Positions 1 through 8,647 are shown, counted from the stretch's first letter. The stretch is DNA of 64,000 nucleotides from SIG587 sp045531585 (GCA_045531585.1 JAZSEH010000058.1:1-64000), one strand, 5' to 3'. Numbers and translations are program-made. Notes: generated by a model from the letters alone, not told the origin.

Positions 1-71
1 AATTATATAAATAATTTCACCTAATTCATTGCAATGATGTCGGTGTAAATAATCAGAGATTATTTACATAA

Positions 72-94
72 AACCGCTACACTTAGCGGTTTTT
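72..94 (+). terminator. Rho-independent terminator of an upstream gene outside the window
   Basis: A 7-bp stem (AACCGCT/AGCGGTT) with a short loop is followed by TTTT. A second perfect 11-bp inverted repeat (CGAAAAGCTTT at 95-105, its complement ending at 121) lies directly downstream, so this may be a double hairpin. The gene it would terminate lies left of position 1. Confidence 0.6.
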
Positions 95-161
95 CGAAAA
101 GCTTTGATTGAAAGCTTTTCGACTACCGATTATCATTATAAAGGAAGGGAGGAGTGTTACC

Positions 162-947
162 GTGGCAAAGTTATGTCCGCTTTTTAGCTCCAGCGAGGGT
201 AATTGCACCTACATAAGCACAGGCAAAACAGGTTTTCTTGTGGATGCAGGTGTAAGCGCAAAGCGCATTCTCACCGCCCTGGAGGCAGGGGGGATAGACA
301 AGGAAAACGTTAAGGGCATTTTTATTACCCATGAGCACTCCGACCATATAAACGGACTCAGGGTACTGCTTAAAAAGCTGAAGGTGCCTGTTTTTGCCTC
401 TAAGAAAACCCTTACCGCGGTTTTTGAGAAGGGTGCCTTTGATGAAAGCACACAGGTTTGCCCTATTGAGGACGAAACCGAGCTTTTGGGCGTACATATA
501 AAAAGGTTTGCCACCAGCCACGACTGTGAGGGCTCAAGCGGCTACCGTTTTGATTTAAATACAGACCTGAGCGTAGCGGTTTGTACCGATACGGGCATTA
601 TTACCCCTGATATAAAGCAGGCCCTTATGGGCTGCCGTGGGGTGCTGATAGAATCCAACCACGATATAAAGATGCTGAAAAACGGGCCCTATCCATATGA
701 ACTGAAGCTGAGGGTAGGCTCCGACCACGGCCACCTCTCCAATAACGCTTGTGCTGCCCTTTTGCCTGAGTTGTTGGACGGCGGCACCACAAGAATAATT
801 TTAGGACATTTAAGTCAGAATAATAACCGACCCGACCTTGCCCTTTCCTGCGCTCAGGCGGCGCTTATGGATATAGGCGCAAAACGGGACGAGGATTACC
901 TCCTTTCCTGTGCGGGACCCCTTGGCGGAGGTGAACTGGGCCTATGA
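162..947 (+). CDS. MBL-fold metallohydrolase, YycJ/WalJ family
   Basis: A 261-residue metallo-beta-lactamase-fold protein. The metal motif THEHSDH (HxHxDH; H57, H59, D61, H62 from this start) and a later GHLS motif are visible. YycJ-type proteins are cytoplasmic metal-dependent hydrolases or nucleases linked to DNA repair and cell-wall control in Bacillus; the substrate is not evident here. The GTG at 162 is preferred over an upstream in-frame start because AAGGAAGGGAGGAG lies just before it and family homology begins there. The stop overlaps the start of rlmH (ATGA), so the two are probably co-translated; this neighbour pairing is also known around yycJ in other Firmicutes. Confidence 0.85.
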   Translation: MAKLCPLFSSSEGNCTYISTGKTGFLVDAGVSAKRILTALEAGGIDKENVKGIFITHEHSDHINGLRVLLKKLKVPVFASKKTLTAVFEKGAFDESTQVCPIEDETELLGVHIKRFATSHDCEGSSGYRFDLNTDLSVAVCTDTGIITPDIKQALMGCRGVLIESNHDIKMLKNGPYPYELKLRVGSDHGHLSNNACAALLPELLDGGTTRIILGHLSQNNNRPDLALSCAQAALMDIGAKRDEDYLLSCAGPLGGGELGL

Positions 948-1426
948 TGAAGATAACACTTATCGTTTTATCGGGACTGAAGGAAAAATATTGGATAGAG
1001 GCGGCAGGGGAGTACGAAAAGCGTCTTTCCCGTTACTGTAAGCTTGAAACGGTGGAGATAAATCCCGTGCGCCTGCCCGATAATCCAAGCGTTTCACAGA
1101 TAACCGCCGCGCTGGAAAGCGAGGCACAGCTTATTGAAAGGAAAATACCAACAGGTGCCGAGGTTTTTGCAATGTGCATAGAGGGCAAGCAGATGTCAAG
1201 CCCTGCCTTCAGCAAGTGTCTTGCAGATATTGCAAATACAGGCTCGGGCCACGCCGTATTTATAATAGGTAGCTCCTACGGCCTTTGCGAGAGGGTAAAG
1301 GCGGAGGCGAAGCACCGCTTTTCTATGTCGGAAATGACCTTTCCCCATAAGCTTGCAAGGGTAATGCTACTTGAGCAGATATACCGTGCCTTTCAGATAG
1401 CCGCAGGAGGAGAATATCATAAATAA
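944..1426 (+). CDS. rlmH: 23S rRNA (pseudouridine1915-N3)-methyltransferase RlmH
   Basis: A 160-residue SPOUT-class methyltransferase of the expected length. It begins MKITLIVLSGLKEKYW and carries the C-terminal SAM-binding trefoil-knot signature: IIGSSYGL, then MTFPHKLARVMLLEQIYRAF. It methylates pseudouridine 1915 in helix 69 of 23S rRNA on assembled 70S ribosomes. It overlaps the preceding hydrolase gene by 4 nt (ATGA), indicating translational coupling. Two ATG codons lie in tandem (944 and 947); the first is chosen because of the overlap and the GGAGGTG at about 926-932. A probable terminator that also contains the next promoter follows. Confidence 0.96.
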   Translation: MMKITLIVLSGLKEKYWIEAAGEYEKRLSRYCKLETVEINPVRLPDNPSVSQITAALESEAQLIERKIPTGAEVFAMCIEGKQMSSPAFSKCLADIANTGSGHAVFIIGSSYGLCERVKAEAKHRFSMSEMTFPHKLARVMLLEQIYRAFQIAAGGEYHK

Positions 1427-1445
1427 TAATTTTTTAAAAAAATGC

Positions 1446-1474
1446 TTGACCTACAGGGGACTTTGTGGTATAAT
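1446..1474 (+). promoter_or_regulatory. Sigma-A promoter of the rpmG-secE-nusG operon
   Basis: TTGACC (1446-1451), a 17-bp spacer and TATAAT (1469-1474). The predicted transcription start is near 1481, giving a leader of about 197 nt before rpmG. The leader holds a small CCTGCC/GGCAGG hairpin (1624-1643). The whole promoter lies between the arms of the hairpin at 1449-1492. Confidence 0.85.
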
Positions 1475-1503
1475 CATTCTACCTCTGTAGGTTCTTTTTT
1501 TTT
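1449..1503 (+). terminator. Probable rlmH terminator enclosing the next promoter
   Basis: The arms are 1449-1459 (ACCTACAGGGG) and 1482-1492 (CCTCTGTAGGT), 11 pairs with one G-U, followed by TCTTTTTTTTT. The 22-nt loop contains the -10 box of the rpmG promoter. RNA started at about 1481 would lack the left arm. Confidence 0.6.
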
Positions 1504-1677
1504 GCAAGAAAGAGCCAAATCAAAGCATTTTTCCCTATTTTGTATGTGCTTTTCCCATACATAACAAAATGTTGTGTAAAGGGTTTTCAAGGTGAGGAAA
1601 ATTGACTGAGGGAGGCCATTTACCCTGCCTTTAAAGGGGCAGGAAAAAATAATTCCGTAAAGCGGGAGGTGCCGTTA

Positions 1678-1827
1678 ATGAGAGTAAAAATTACTTTAGC
1701 TTGTACCGAGTGCAAGCAGCGCAACTACAACACTATGAAAAACAAGAAGAACGATCCTGACCGTCTTGAAATGAACAAGTACTGCAGGTTCTGTAAAAAG
1801 CACACCGTTCACAAGGAAACAAAGTAA
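1678..1827 (+). CDS. rpmG: 50S ribosomal protein L33
   Basis: A 49-residue protein with two CxxC pairs (CTEC near residue 10 and CRFC near residue 38), the zinc-binding form of L33. Sequence marks are [14 protein letters not shown] and a basic C-terminus. L33 is a small large-subunit protein near the E site. An RBS (GCGGGAGGTG) precedes the ATG. It is the first gene of the classic rpmG-secE-nusG operon, 13 nt upstream of secE, and has a long 5' leader. Because this is the Zn form, zinc-responsive paralogue switching elsewhere in the genome is possible but cannot be seen here. Confidence 0.97.
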   Translation: MRVKITLACTECKQRNYNTMKNKKNDPDRLEMNKYCRFCKKHTVHKETK

Positions 1828-1840
1828 GGAGGCAGAAAGT

Positions 1841-2533
1841 ATGAAAGCAACTAACGCACTTTGTCGTATTCTCGCCTTGGTATTAGGCGTAGCTGCCCTT
1901 GTACTTTTCTTTGTTCCCTTTGCCACAATAACCGCATCCGAAGGTACCCTTACCTTTAATGCTGCACAGCTTGCCTGGGGCGGCGGTGCACACGGCCTTG
2001 CTAAGTCTGCAGATATTCTTTTCTGTATGATACTTACCATTCTGGTTGTTATCGGTGCGGCTCTTACCTTCAGCAAAAAAAGCGCTAAGGGTGCACGCTG
2101 GTTTGCTCCGGCGGTTGCTCTTGTGGCTGCTGTTTATATGCTGGTTGTGGCATTAAGCAAGGCTTTGTACTTTGTAGACACAAGACCTCTTACAGGTGTA
2201 ACGGGTATTGCATACACTATGTGGACCCCCTTTATCAGCGTTGCACTTTTTGCAACCGCCATCTTTGGCATTGCACATTTGCTCCTTGATGATTACATCA
2301 CCGTAAGTGAGTCTAAGGGCGGAGCTCTTACCATTCCCAAGCGTATAGTACGCTTCCTTCGCGATTATAAGAGCGAGGTTAAGAAGATAGTATGGCCCGG
2401 CTGGAAGGACGTTGCCAAGAACACTATTATTGTTCTTATCATCTGTCTTATCATTGGTGCCGTTATCTGGCTTTGGGACTTTGGTATCGGTAAGCTGCTT
2501 GAGTGGCTGCTGAGCCTGGGCAAGGCTTCTTAA
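1841..2533 (+). CDS. secE: Preprotein translocase SecE with a long N-terminal membrane extension
   Basis: 230 residues, whereas Firmicute SecE is usually about 60. Residues about 167-230 are a normal SecE: the amphipathic RFLRDYKSEVKKIVWPGW stretch followed by one membrane helix. The first 160 residues add four hydrophobic segments (about 10-33, 58-80, 90-112 and 124-146) joined by polar loops. SecE clamps the SecY halves of the protein-conducting channel. The position between rpmG and nusG, with an RBS just upstream and no internal RBS or stop, supports one fused protein. The function of the four-helix domain is unknown; an internal start near the SecE core cannot be excluded. Confidence 0.92.
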   Translation: MKATNALCRILALVLGVAALVLFFVPFATITASEGTLTFNAAQLAWGGGAHGLAKSADILFCMILTILVVIGAALTFSKKSAKGARWFAPAVALVAAVYMLVVALSKALYFVDTRPLTGVTGIAYTMWTPFISVALFATAIFGIAHLLLDDYITVSESKGGALTIPKRIVRFLRDYKSEVKKIVWPGWKDVAKNTIIVLIICLIIGAVIWLWDFGIGKLLEWLLSLGKAS

Positions 2534-2555
2534 GTTTTTTCGGAGGATTTTGTAA

Positions 2556-3083
2556 ATGTCTGAAAACAACGAAGCAAAGTGGTATGTAATCCATACCTAT
2601 TCGGGTTATGAGAACAAGGTAGCCAATGATCTTGAAAAGCTTGTTGAGAATCGCGGAATGCAGGACTTGATAGTTGACATTAAGATCCCTACCGAGACCG
2701 TAACCGAGATCAAGGACGACAAAAAAAGGGAAGTAGAAAGAAAAATCTTCCCCGGATATGTTCTTATTAAAATGATCGTGACCGACGATTCCTGGTACGT
2801 TGTCCGCAATATTCGCGGCGTTACAGGATTTGTAGGCCCCGCATCAAAGCCCGTGCCCCTCACCGATGATGAGGTTGCCGCACTGGGTGTAGAAAAGCAC
2901 AGCGTTGAGGTGGGCTACAAGGTTGGCGACACCGTTAACATCATCAGCGGTCCTCTTGAGGGCTACAGCGGTGTTGTAAGGGAAATAGATATTCCCGGAA
3001 ACGACGTTTGTGTTGTTCTGTCTATGTTCGGGCGTGAGACTCCCGTTCAGATGGAGCTTGACCAGATAGCTCTGGCAGATTAA
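2556..3083 (+). CDS. nusG: Transcription termination/antitermination factor NusG
   Basis: 175 residues. The NGN domain starts with KWYVIHTYSGYENKVANDLE and contains the conserved KIFPGYVLIKM and RGVTGFVG segments. A C-terminal KOW domain follows (GDTVNIISGPLEGYSGVV). NusG binds the RNA polymerase clamp, promotes processive elongation and couples to Rho or ribosomes through its KOW domain. It lies 22 nt downstream of secE with a GGAGG site, and upstream of the L11/L1 genes, the usual order. Confidence 0.98.
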   Translation: MSENNEAKWYVIHTYSGYENKVANDLEKLVENRGMQDLIVDIKIPTETVTEIKDDKKREVERKIFPGYVLIKMIVTDDSWYVVRNIRGVTGFVGPASKPVPLTDDEVAALGVEKHSVEVGYKVGDTVNIISGPLEGYSGVVREIDIPGNDVCVVLSMFGRETPVQMELDQIALAD

Positions 3084-3235
3084 TTTTGTTAATATGCGCA
3101 ATAAGCGCTTATTAAAACGGCTGTTTTGCCGATGGCACAATTTTTAAGTGCCAAGGTGGGAGAGGCGGGAATAACGTACCGCTTCGCCAAAGGTGTTAAA
3201 AAACACTATTACCACGATTTATGGAGGTGCAAACA
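3084..3235 (+). promoter_or_regulatory. Probable rplK (L11/L1) mRNA leader
   Basis: A 152-nt gap between nusG and rplK. A GTGGGAG segment near 3154 can pair with ATTACCAC just upstream of the rplK RBS, a conserved arrangement in Firmicute nusG-rplK spacers and a candidate site for autoregulation by L1. No strong promoter was recognised. The functional call is inference from position and the paired motif. Confidence 0.4.
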
Positions 3236-3661
3236 ATGGCTCAGAAAATCACAGGTTACATTAAATTGCAGATTCCCGCAGGTAAAGCCACACCGGCTCC
3301 CCCTGTAGGACCGGCACTTGGTCAGCATGGTGTAAACATCATGGCCTTCACCAAGGAGTTCAACGAACGCACTAAGAATGATGCAGGTCTTATCATTCCG
3401 GTAGTTATCACCGTTTATGCAGACCGCTCCTTCAGCTTCGTAACCAAAACTCCGCCGGCAGCGGTTCTCATTAAGAAAGCTTGCGGTATCGAAAGCGGCT
3501 CCGGTGTTCCTAACAAGACTAAGGTAGCTCAGATCACTCGCGAACAGGTGAGAAAAATCGCTGAACAGAAAATGCCTGACCTTAATGCAGCAAACGTTGA
3601 ATCTGCTATGAGTATGATAGCAGGTACAGCTCGCAGCATGGGCATTACAGTAGTCGATTAG
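3236..3661 (+). CDS. rplK: 50S ribosomal protein L11
   Basis: 141 residues, the usual L11 length. The N-terminal domain contains [20 protein letters not shown] and [12 protein letters not shown]; the C-terminal rRNA-binding domain ends in [21 protein letters not shown]11 shapes the GTPase-associated centre of the 50S subunit and is needed for RelA stimulation. The ATG at 3236 with GGAGGTG upstream is chosen because it gives the standard N-terminus [11 protein letters not shown]. Next gene: rplA. Confidence 0.98.
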   Translation: MAQKITGYIKLQIPAGKATPAPPVGPALGQHGVNIMAFTKEFNERTKNDAGLIIPVVITVYADRSFSFVTKTPPAAVLIKKACGIESGSGVPNKTKVAQITREQVRKIAEQKMPDLNAANVESAMSMIAGTARSMGITVVD

Positions 3662-3714
3662 TTCTCTCTCGTGGGAGGAAATTTCCGATTAACCACTTAT
3701 TGGGAGGTAAAAAA

Positions 3715-4410
3715 GTGAAACACGGTAAAAAGTATAATGAAAATGCCAAGCTTATCGAGGCAGGAAAATTTTACGATGCTGAGGAAGCTTTGGAGCTTGC
3801 CGTTAAAACCGGAACGGCAAAGTTTGATGAAACGGTTGAAATCCACGTACGTTTGGGTGTTGACTCCCGTCACGCTGACCAACAGGTTCGCGGCGCTGTA
3901 GTTCTCCCCAACGGAACCGGTAAGGACGTTCGCGTTCTTGTACTCACTAAGGGTGACAAGGCTGATGCCGCTAAGGAGGCAGGCGCTGACTTTGTTGGTG
4001 CTGAGGAGCTTGTTGCCAAGATCCAGAATGAAAACTGGCTCGATTTTGACGTTGTTATTGCAACACCCGATATGATGGGCGTTGTAGGTCGTCTTGGTAA
4101 GGTTTTAGGCCCACGTGGTCTTATGCCTACTCCTAAGGCAGGTACCGTTACTCCTGACGTTGCTAAGGCTGTTACCGAGGCTAAGGCAGGTAAGATTGAG
4201 TACCGTCTTGACAAGACCAACATCATCCACTGCCCCATTGGTAAGGTATCCTTCGGCGCTGCTAAGCTCCAGGAGAACTTTGATGCACTTATGGGCGCTA
4301 TCGTTAAGGCTAAGCCTGCAGCAACCAAGGGACAGTACATTAAGTCCTGCGTAATTGCTACCACTATGGGCCCCGGCGTTAAGCTTAACGTTGCTAAGTT
4401 TGGTGCTTAA
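3715..4410 (+). CDS. rplA: 50S ribosomal protein L1
   Basis: 231 residues. Family marks include [20 protein letters not shown], and [16 protein letters not shown] in the RNA-binding domain. L1 forms the mobile L1 stalk at the E site and in many bacteria represses its own L11-L1 operon by binding the leader. The start is a GTG at 3715, preceded by TGGGAGGTAA; the in-frame TTG at 3700 lies upstream of that RBS and is rejected. It is followed by a separate promoter and leader for rplJL. Confidence 0.97.
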   Translation: MKHGKKYNENAKLIEAGKFYDAEEALELAVKTGTAKFDETVEIHVRLGVDSRHADQQVRGAVVLPNGTGKDVRVLVLTKGDKADAAKEAGADFVGAEELVAKIQNENWLDFDVVIATPDMMGVVGRLGKVLGPRGLMPTPKAGTVTPDVAKAVTEAKAGKIEYRLDKTNIIHCPIGKVSFGAAKLQENFDALMGAIVKAKPAATKGQYIKSCVIATTMGPGVKLNVAKFGA

Positions 4411-4440
4411 TCGTACCAAAAAAATATTACAAATTAAGGG

Positions 4441-4469
4441 TTGACTTTTCGCGCACCGCGTGATATAAT
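4441..4469 (+). promoter_or_regulatory. Sigma-A promoter of rplJ-rplL
   Basis: TTGACT (4441-4446), a 17-bp spacer and TATAAT (4464-4469), just upstream of the L10 leader. The predicted start is near 4476. Confidence 0.85.
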
Positions 4470-4475
4470 TAGCCC

Positions 4476-4610
4476 GTTGCTAATCCGTAGACAGTAGGTC
4501 CCGAGTATTCGGGGTAAACGTAAGGCCTGCCGAGGTGTGCGAAATAAACCTATTATTGTAGTGTTATTACGCCTGTCTCGAACTGTCTTCGGGACAGGCG
4601 TTTAATTTAA
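4476..4610 (+). ncRNA. L10 ribosomal protein leader (autoregulatory RNA)
   Basis: The leader contains CCGTAGACAGTAGGT, a short hairpin, then GTAAGGCCTGCCGAGGT, the recognisable core of the L10 leader family. In this family the L10-(L12)4 complex binds the kink-turn structure to repress rplJL. A 9-bp hairpin (4569-4577 with 4593-4601, ACGCCTGTC/GACAGGCGT) followed by TTTAATTT lies just upstream of rplJ and probably acts as an attenuator. Boundaries are approximate. Confidence 0.88.
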
Positions 4611-4629
4611 ATTCGGAGGTGAATTTACT

Positions 4630-5139
4630 TTGCCAAACGCTATAGTTTTAGAACAAAAACAAAAACAGGTTGCTGAAATTTCTGAAAAGCTTAGCAGCTC
4701 CTGCGCAGGTGTTGTTGTTGACTACAAGGGTATTAACGTTGCTGACGATACAGTTCTCCGTAAGGAGCTTCGTGAAGCAGGTGTTGATTACTTCGTAGTA
4801 AAGAACACTCTCCTTTCCCGCGCTATAGAGGGTACCGATCTTGCCGAGATGAATAACGTGCTTGAAGGTACTACCGCTATCGCCATCTCTAAGGAGGACC
4901 ACGTTGCAGCTGCAAGAATTTTAAAGAAATTCGCAGACGCGCATGAGAACTTCTCAATTAAGGCAGGCTTCCTTGACGGTAAGTGCATCAGCCTTGATAT
5001 GATTGATTCTCTTGCAAAGCTTCCCAGCCGAGAGGTTCTGCTTGCTACAGTTCTTGGTGCATTCCAGGCTCCTATGGCAGCTTTTGCCCGCGCAATTCAG
5101 GCTATCGTAGACAAAGACGGTGAGGCTGCTGCCGAATAA
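4630..5139 (+). CDS. rplJ: 50S ribosomal protein L10
   Basis: 169 residues. The N-terminal rRNA-binding domain carries the typical [20 protein letters not shown] and KNTLLSRA segments. The C-terminal helix that holds L7/L12 dimers ends in [18 protein letters not shown]10 anchors the L7/L12 stalk. The start is a TTG at 4630 after CGGAGGTGAATTTAC, an uncommon start codon that may reduce translation. It is preceded by its own promoter and L10 leader, consistent with autoregulation. Confidence 0.96.
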   Translation: MPNAIVLEQKQKQVAEISEKLSSSCAGVVVDYKGINVADDTVLRKELREAGVDYFVVKNTLLSRAIEGTDLAEMNNVLEGTTAIAISKEDHVAAARILKKFADAHENFSIKAGFLDGKCISLDMIDSLAKLPSREVLLATVLGAFQAPMAAFARAIQAIVDKDGEAAAE

Positions 5140-5195
5140 TTAAAGGCGCACCCACAAAAACAAATTTTATTAAATTATTATTGGAGGAAACTAAA

Positions 5196-5576
5196 ATGGC
5201 ATCTGAAAAAGTTACAGCTATTATTGAAGAGTTAAAAGTTCTTACTGTTCTTGAGCTTTCTGAGCTTGTTAAGGCAGTAGAGGAAGAGTTTGGCGTATCC
5301 GCTGCTGCTGCAGTAGCAGTTGCTGCTCCCGCTGAGGGTGGCGCTGCAGGCGGTGCTGCTGAGAAGACCGAGTTTGACGTTGTTCTCGCAGCTGCCGGCG
5401 CTGAGAAGATTAAGGTTATCAAGGTTGTTCGTGAGATTACCGGTCTTGGCCTTGCTGAGGCTAAGGCTATCGTTGATGGCGCACCTAAGACCCTTAAGGA
5501 AGCTGTAGGTAAGGACGAGGCTGAGGAAATCAAGGCTAAGCTTACCGAGGTTGGCGCTACTGTTGAGCTTAAGTAA
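5196..5576 (+). CDS. rplL: 50S ribosomal protein L7/L12
   Basis: 126 residues. An N-terminal dimerisation domain ([20 protein letters not shown]) is followed by an alanine-rich hinge and the C-terminal factor-binding domain ([20 protein letters not shown]). It recruits elongation factors on the ribosomal stalk. ATG at 5196 follows TTGGAGGAAA; the in-frame codon at 5181 precedes this RBS and is rejected. A clear terminator closes the operon. Confidence 0.98.
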   Translation: MASEKVTAIIEELKVLTVLELSELVKAVEEEFGVSAAAAVAVAAPAEGGAAGGAAEKTEFDVVLAAAGAEKIKVIKVVREITGLGLAEAKAIVDGAPKTLKEAVGKDEAEEIKAKLTEVGATVELK

Positions 5577-5597
5577 TTAAAGCTTAATATAATGTGA

Positions 5598-5630
5598 GAA
5601 GCTCTGCTAACGCAGAGCTTCCTTTATTTT
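5598..5630 (+). terminator. Terminator of the ribosomal protein operon
   Basis: A 10-bp perfect stem GAAGCTCTGC/GCAGAGCTTC with a TAAC loop, followed by CTTTATTTT, 21 nt after the rplL stop. Confidence 0.9.
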
Positions 5631-5810
5631 AATAAGAAATTTCTTTAAAAAACTAAAAATTTACAATTTTTCTAATCTTTGTTGAAAATTGCTAATAAGG
5701 ATTGTTTTTTATAGAGTTTTTGGAGATATTTTTTTAATTTTATAGAGAGGTTGCACAATTTGAAACACAGAAGTTTAAAAAAACAGCGTTTAGAATTCAA
5801 ATTTCGTTAC

Positions 5811-5839
5811 TTTTCACCCCGAAAAATTTAATGTAAAAT
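5811..5839 (+). promoter_or_regulatory. Probable promoter of the solute-binding protein locus
   Basis: TTTTCA (5811-5816), 17-bp spacer, TAAAAT (5834-5839) preceded by TG. The rest of the roughly 300-nt gap after rplL is AT-rich and holds only the terminator and this promoter; no operator was recognised. Confidence 0.5.
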
Positions 5840-5873
5840 AATAATGTGCAAAAATAGGAGGAGTGTCACCCAA

Positions 5874-7130
5874 ATGAGGAAAGTTTACGTTGTACTTGCT
5901 ATGGTGCTGTGCTTTTTGCTCACAGGCTGTGGCGCCTCCAATACCGTTAGTAAGGATAAATCCTTTGATGAGGAGCCCGACGGTGCCCTTGCAGGTGCCC
6001 ACCAATATACAGGCAGTACTGTTAAGGTTGCCACCTGGGCGGATTGGTCATCAAACGGCAGTGACGATATGCAGAGCACCTTCTACGATAGATTTGGCAT
6101 TGAGGTTGTTCCTGTTACCGTTCCTCAGGGTGATTACATAACTAAGGTTTCGGGCCTTATTGGTGCAGGGCAGTCGCCCGACGTTATTCTTGATAATCTG
6201 GAGTTTCCCAACGCCTTTGCTCTTGCACAGCCCCTTAACGATATAGCCTCCATAAACGTTGCCGACCCGTTCTGGAGCAAATCAGTTATGGATATGGCTA
6301 CAATAGATAATAAAATCTATTTTATTGATTCTGAAAACTCCCCATCGGATTACCGCTTTATGTGCTTTTACAACAAAAAGCTTTTTGAAGACTACGGCAT
6401 TAAGAACCCAGGTAAGTTCTATGAGGAAAATAACTGGACTATAGATACCTTTGAGGAGTGTGCCCGACAGATAGACAAACTTGGTGATGAGTACGTGGGC
6501 GCTTCGGTACGCCCCGAATTCGCATCGGGCATATGGGAAACCTCACCCATTCTTTATAGTGAGGGCAAATTCGTTTCCGGACTTAGTGATACCCGCCTTG
6601 CCGAGGCCTATAAATGGATGCTTTCAGGCAGGGAAGAGGGAATATTCGTTACCACTTCTGCTTCGGTGCAGTTTAATGCCAACCTTTGTGGACTGTTCCT
6701 TTACGGTGACCACGGTCTAAGGTCGGACGGCGGCTTTGAAACTATGGATCCCGATGTGCTGGGCTACGTGCCCATGCCTAAGGTTAAGGCTTCAGATGCC
6801 TACTATCCCAGCGTTTCCTCCTGGCATGCCTACGGTATATGCAAGGGCTCCAAGAATGCCGAGGCCGCAGGCTATTATCTGCGGTATAGCCTTGACCCTG
6901 CAAACCATAATACAAAAACCAAGTTCAAGTCTGAGGCGGCAAGCAATTTTTACGACGAGCTTCGGGAAATTGAGGTTAAGCGCTTCCATATGTTCTCCGG
7001 TGCTTATGAGGGGAATGATAAAATAGTAGCCTCTACCTCTGCTCAGGTAGATACCGTTCTTAAAACCCTTGAAAATAGTATAGAAGCAAGGGTGAAAAGA
7101 AACAACGCCGTTTTAAAGAAGGTTAAATAA
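5874..7130 (+). CDS. Extracellular solute-binding lipoprotein (ABC sugar-type), copy 1
   Basis: 418 residues. A lipoprotein signal (MRKVYVVLAMVLCFLLTGC, lipobox LLTGC, Cys19) is followed by a family 1-like substrate-binding fold. It contains TVKVATWADW near the mature N-terminus, GLIGAGQSPDVI, and a Trp/Tyr-rich ligand region (YRFMCFYNKKLFEDYG). It would deliver a sugar or oligosaccharide to an ABC permease. The gene 200 nt downstream is a close paralogue, evidence of tandem duplication. No permease or ATPase is encoded nearby, so the partner is elsewhere or the protein works as a binding protein only. ATG 5874 is chosen from the AGGAGGAG upstream and the intact signal peptide. Confidence 0.9.
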   Translation: MRKVYVVLAMVLCFLLTGCGASNTVSKDKSFDEEPDGALAGAHQYTGSTVKVATWADWSSNGSDDMQSTFYDRFGIEVVPVTVPQGDYITKVSGLIGAGQSPDVILDNLEFPNAFALAQPLNDIASINVADPFWSKSVMDMATIDNKIYFIDSENSPSDYRFMCFYNKKLFEDYGIKNPGKFYEENNWTIDTFEECARQIDKLGDEYVGASVRPEFASGIWETSPILYSEGKFVSGLSDTRLAEAYKWMLSGREEGIFVTTSASVQFNANLCGLFLYGDHGLRSDGGFETMDPDVLGYVPMPKVKASDAYYPSVSSWHAYGICKGSKNAEAAGYYLRYSLDPANHNTKTKFKSEAASNFYDELREIEVKRFHMFSGAYEGNDKIVASTSAQVDTVLKTLENSIEARVKRNNAVLKKVK

Positions 7131-7142
7131 AATTACATATAA

Positions 7143-7250
7143 AAGGCTCCCACACAGAGGGAGCTGTCACCGAAAGGTGACTGAGGGAGTTTGGTTACTC
7201 CCTTCGTCAAACCTCACGGTTTTGCCACCTCCCTCTATGAGGGAGGCCTT
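7143..7250. repeat. Foldback repeat, family B (full copy)
   Basis: A 108-bp imperfect palindrome with outer arms AAGGCTCCCACACAGAGG (left) and, read on the other strand, AAGGCCTCCCTCATAGAGG (right). An inner hairpin lies around GTCACCGAAAGGTGAC. It lies between the two solute-binding protein genes. Half-copies of the same family lie at 17461-17575. It has the form of a small non-autonomous MITE-like element; no transposase is present. Confidence 0.75.
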
Positions 7251-7339
7251 AAGATGAAATTTGATATTTTTCGGTTAACCGGCGCAACTGCGCTTTAACA
7301 AATATAAAAATTTTAAAAATAAAAATGGAGGTTTTTAAA

Positions 7340-8626
7340 ATGCAAAAATTCAGAACAGTAATCAGTCTTTTGCTGGTGCTTCTTATGGCCCTTTCCTGCC
7401 TTTCGCTTGCAGGTTGCGGCGAAACGAAGCCCACCATTGAAAAAGACAAAACCACAGGTGATGAGGACGAGGGCACCGCTTATGCAGGCATAAGCGAGTA
7501 TGCGGGTTCTACCATCAAATTTGCTACCTGGATCGATCATACTCAGGGTGAGGGTGCCGTACCTATGGCTTCCTTCGCTGAGAAGTATGATATTGAGGTA
7601 GTATTATCACCCGTTCCTCAGGCCGACTACGTTACCAAGATATCCGGTCTTATCGGTGCAGGCCAGTCCCCCGATATGATAGTTGATAACTACGACTATC
7701 CCGATATCCTTGCCCTGGCAATGCCCCTTGATGACGTTAAGTCTATTGACCTTACCGATGAGTTCTGGGATCAGGACCTTGTTAACGGTATGGGCTGCGT
7801 AAACGGCAAGCACTACTACGTTAACTCTCTCCAGTCTCCCTGGACCTACCGCTTTATGTGCTTCTACAATAAGAAGCTCTTTGAAGACCACGGCTTTACG
7901 ACCCCCGGTGAGTTCTATGAGGAAAACAACTGGACTATAAAGACCTTTGAGGAATGTGCCCGAAAGATAGCCCAACTTGGCGATAAATACGTAGGCGCAT
8001 CTGTTCGTCCCGAGTTTGCCGCAGGTATCTGGGAGGCTTCCACCAACTATTATAAGGATGGAAAATTTGTTTCCGGCCTTGAGGATAACAAGCTTGCTAC
8101 AGCCTTTAAGTGGTCTATAGGCGGTAAGGAAAATCGTATCTTCTCCACTGCTAACGAAGCTGCAAAGTTTAAGGCTAACGAGTGCGGTATGTTCCTTTAC
8201 GGTGACTTTGGTCTGCGCTCCACCGGCGGCTTTGAGACTATGGACTCTGAGTATCTTGGCTACGTTCCCATGCCTAAGGTAAACGCCAGCGATAAGTATT
8301 ATCCCTCAACAGGTACCCTTCGTGCATACGGCATATGCAAGGGCTCCAAGAATGCTGAGGCTACAGGCTACTTCCTGCGCCACTTCCTTGATTTCAAGAA
8401 CTATGACAGAGAGACCATGTTCAAATCTGACGAGGCTTCCGAGTTCTATGATGAGCTTCGTGAGATGGAGGATCATTGCCACCTGCTTGTTAGGGGCAGC
8501 TACGAAGGCAATGGTGCTATTATGCAGGTTACCTCTGCTCAGGTAGATACCGCTCTTAAATCTGTTAAGAATCAGGTTGATGCAATTATAGCTAAGCAGA
8601 ATGCTACTCTTAACTCAATTAAGTAG
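7340..8626 (+). CDS. Extracellular solute-binding lipoprotein (ABC sugar-type), copy 2
   Basis: 428 residues. The lipoprotein signal ends in LSLAGC (lipobox, Cys28). It is strongly similar to the upstream gene along its length: shared stretches include FYEENNWTI, FEECARKI, YVGASVRPEFA and GSKNAEATGYFLR. The substitutions near the binding cleft (for example SPILYSEGKF in copy 1 against STNYYKDGKF here) suggest related but not identical ligands. ATG 7340 follows TGGAGGTTTTTAAA. A GC-rich hairpin just after the stop may set the relative expression of the next gene. Confidence 0.9.
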   Translation: MQKFRTVISLLLVLLMALSCLSLAGCGETKPTIEKDKTTGDEDEGTAYAGISEYAGSTIKFATWIDHTQGEGAVPMASFAEKYDIEVVLSPVPQADYVTKISGLIGAGQSPDMIVDNYDYPDILALAMPLDDVKSIDLTDEFWDQDLVNGMGCVNGKHYYVNSLQSPWTYRFMCFYNKKLFEDHGFTTPGEFYEENNWTIKTFEECARKIAQLGDKYVGASVRPEFAAGIWEASTNYYKDGKFVSGLEDNKLATAFKWSIGGKENRIFSTANEAAKFKANECGMFLYGDFGLRSTGGFETMDSEYLGYVPMPKVNASDKYYPSTGTLRAYGICKGSKNAEATGYFLRHFLDFKNYDRETMFKSDEASEFYDELREMEDHCHLLVRGSYEGNGAIMQVTSAQVDTALKSVKNQVDAIIAKQNATLNSIK

Positions 8627-8647
8627 AAAAAGTAATATAGTTTATTC

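Noticed and set aside
3126..3308. A 60-codon frame between nusG and rplK
   Set aside because: It overlaps the rplK start in another frame, lacks similarity to anything, and the region is better explained as the L11/L1 leader.
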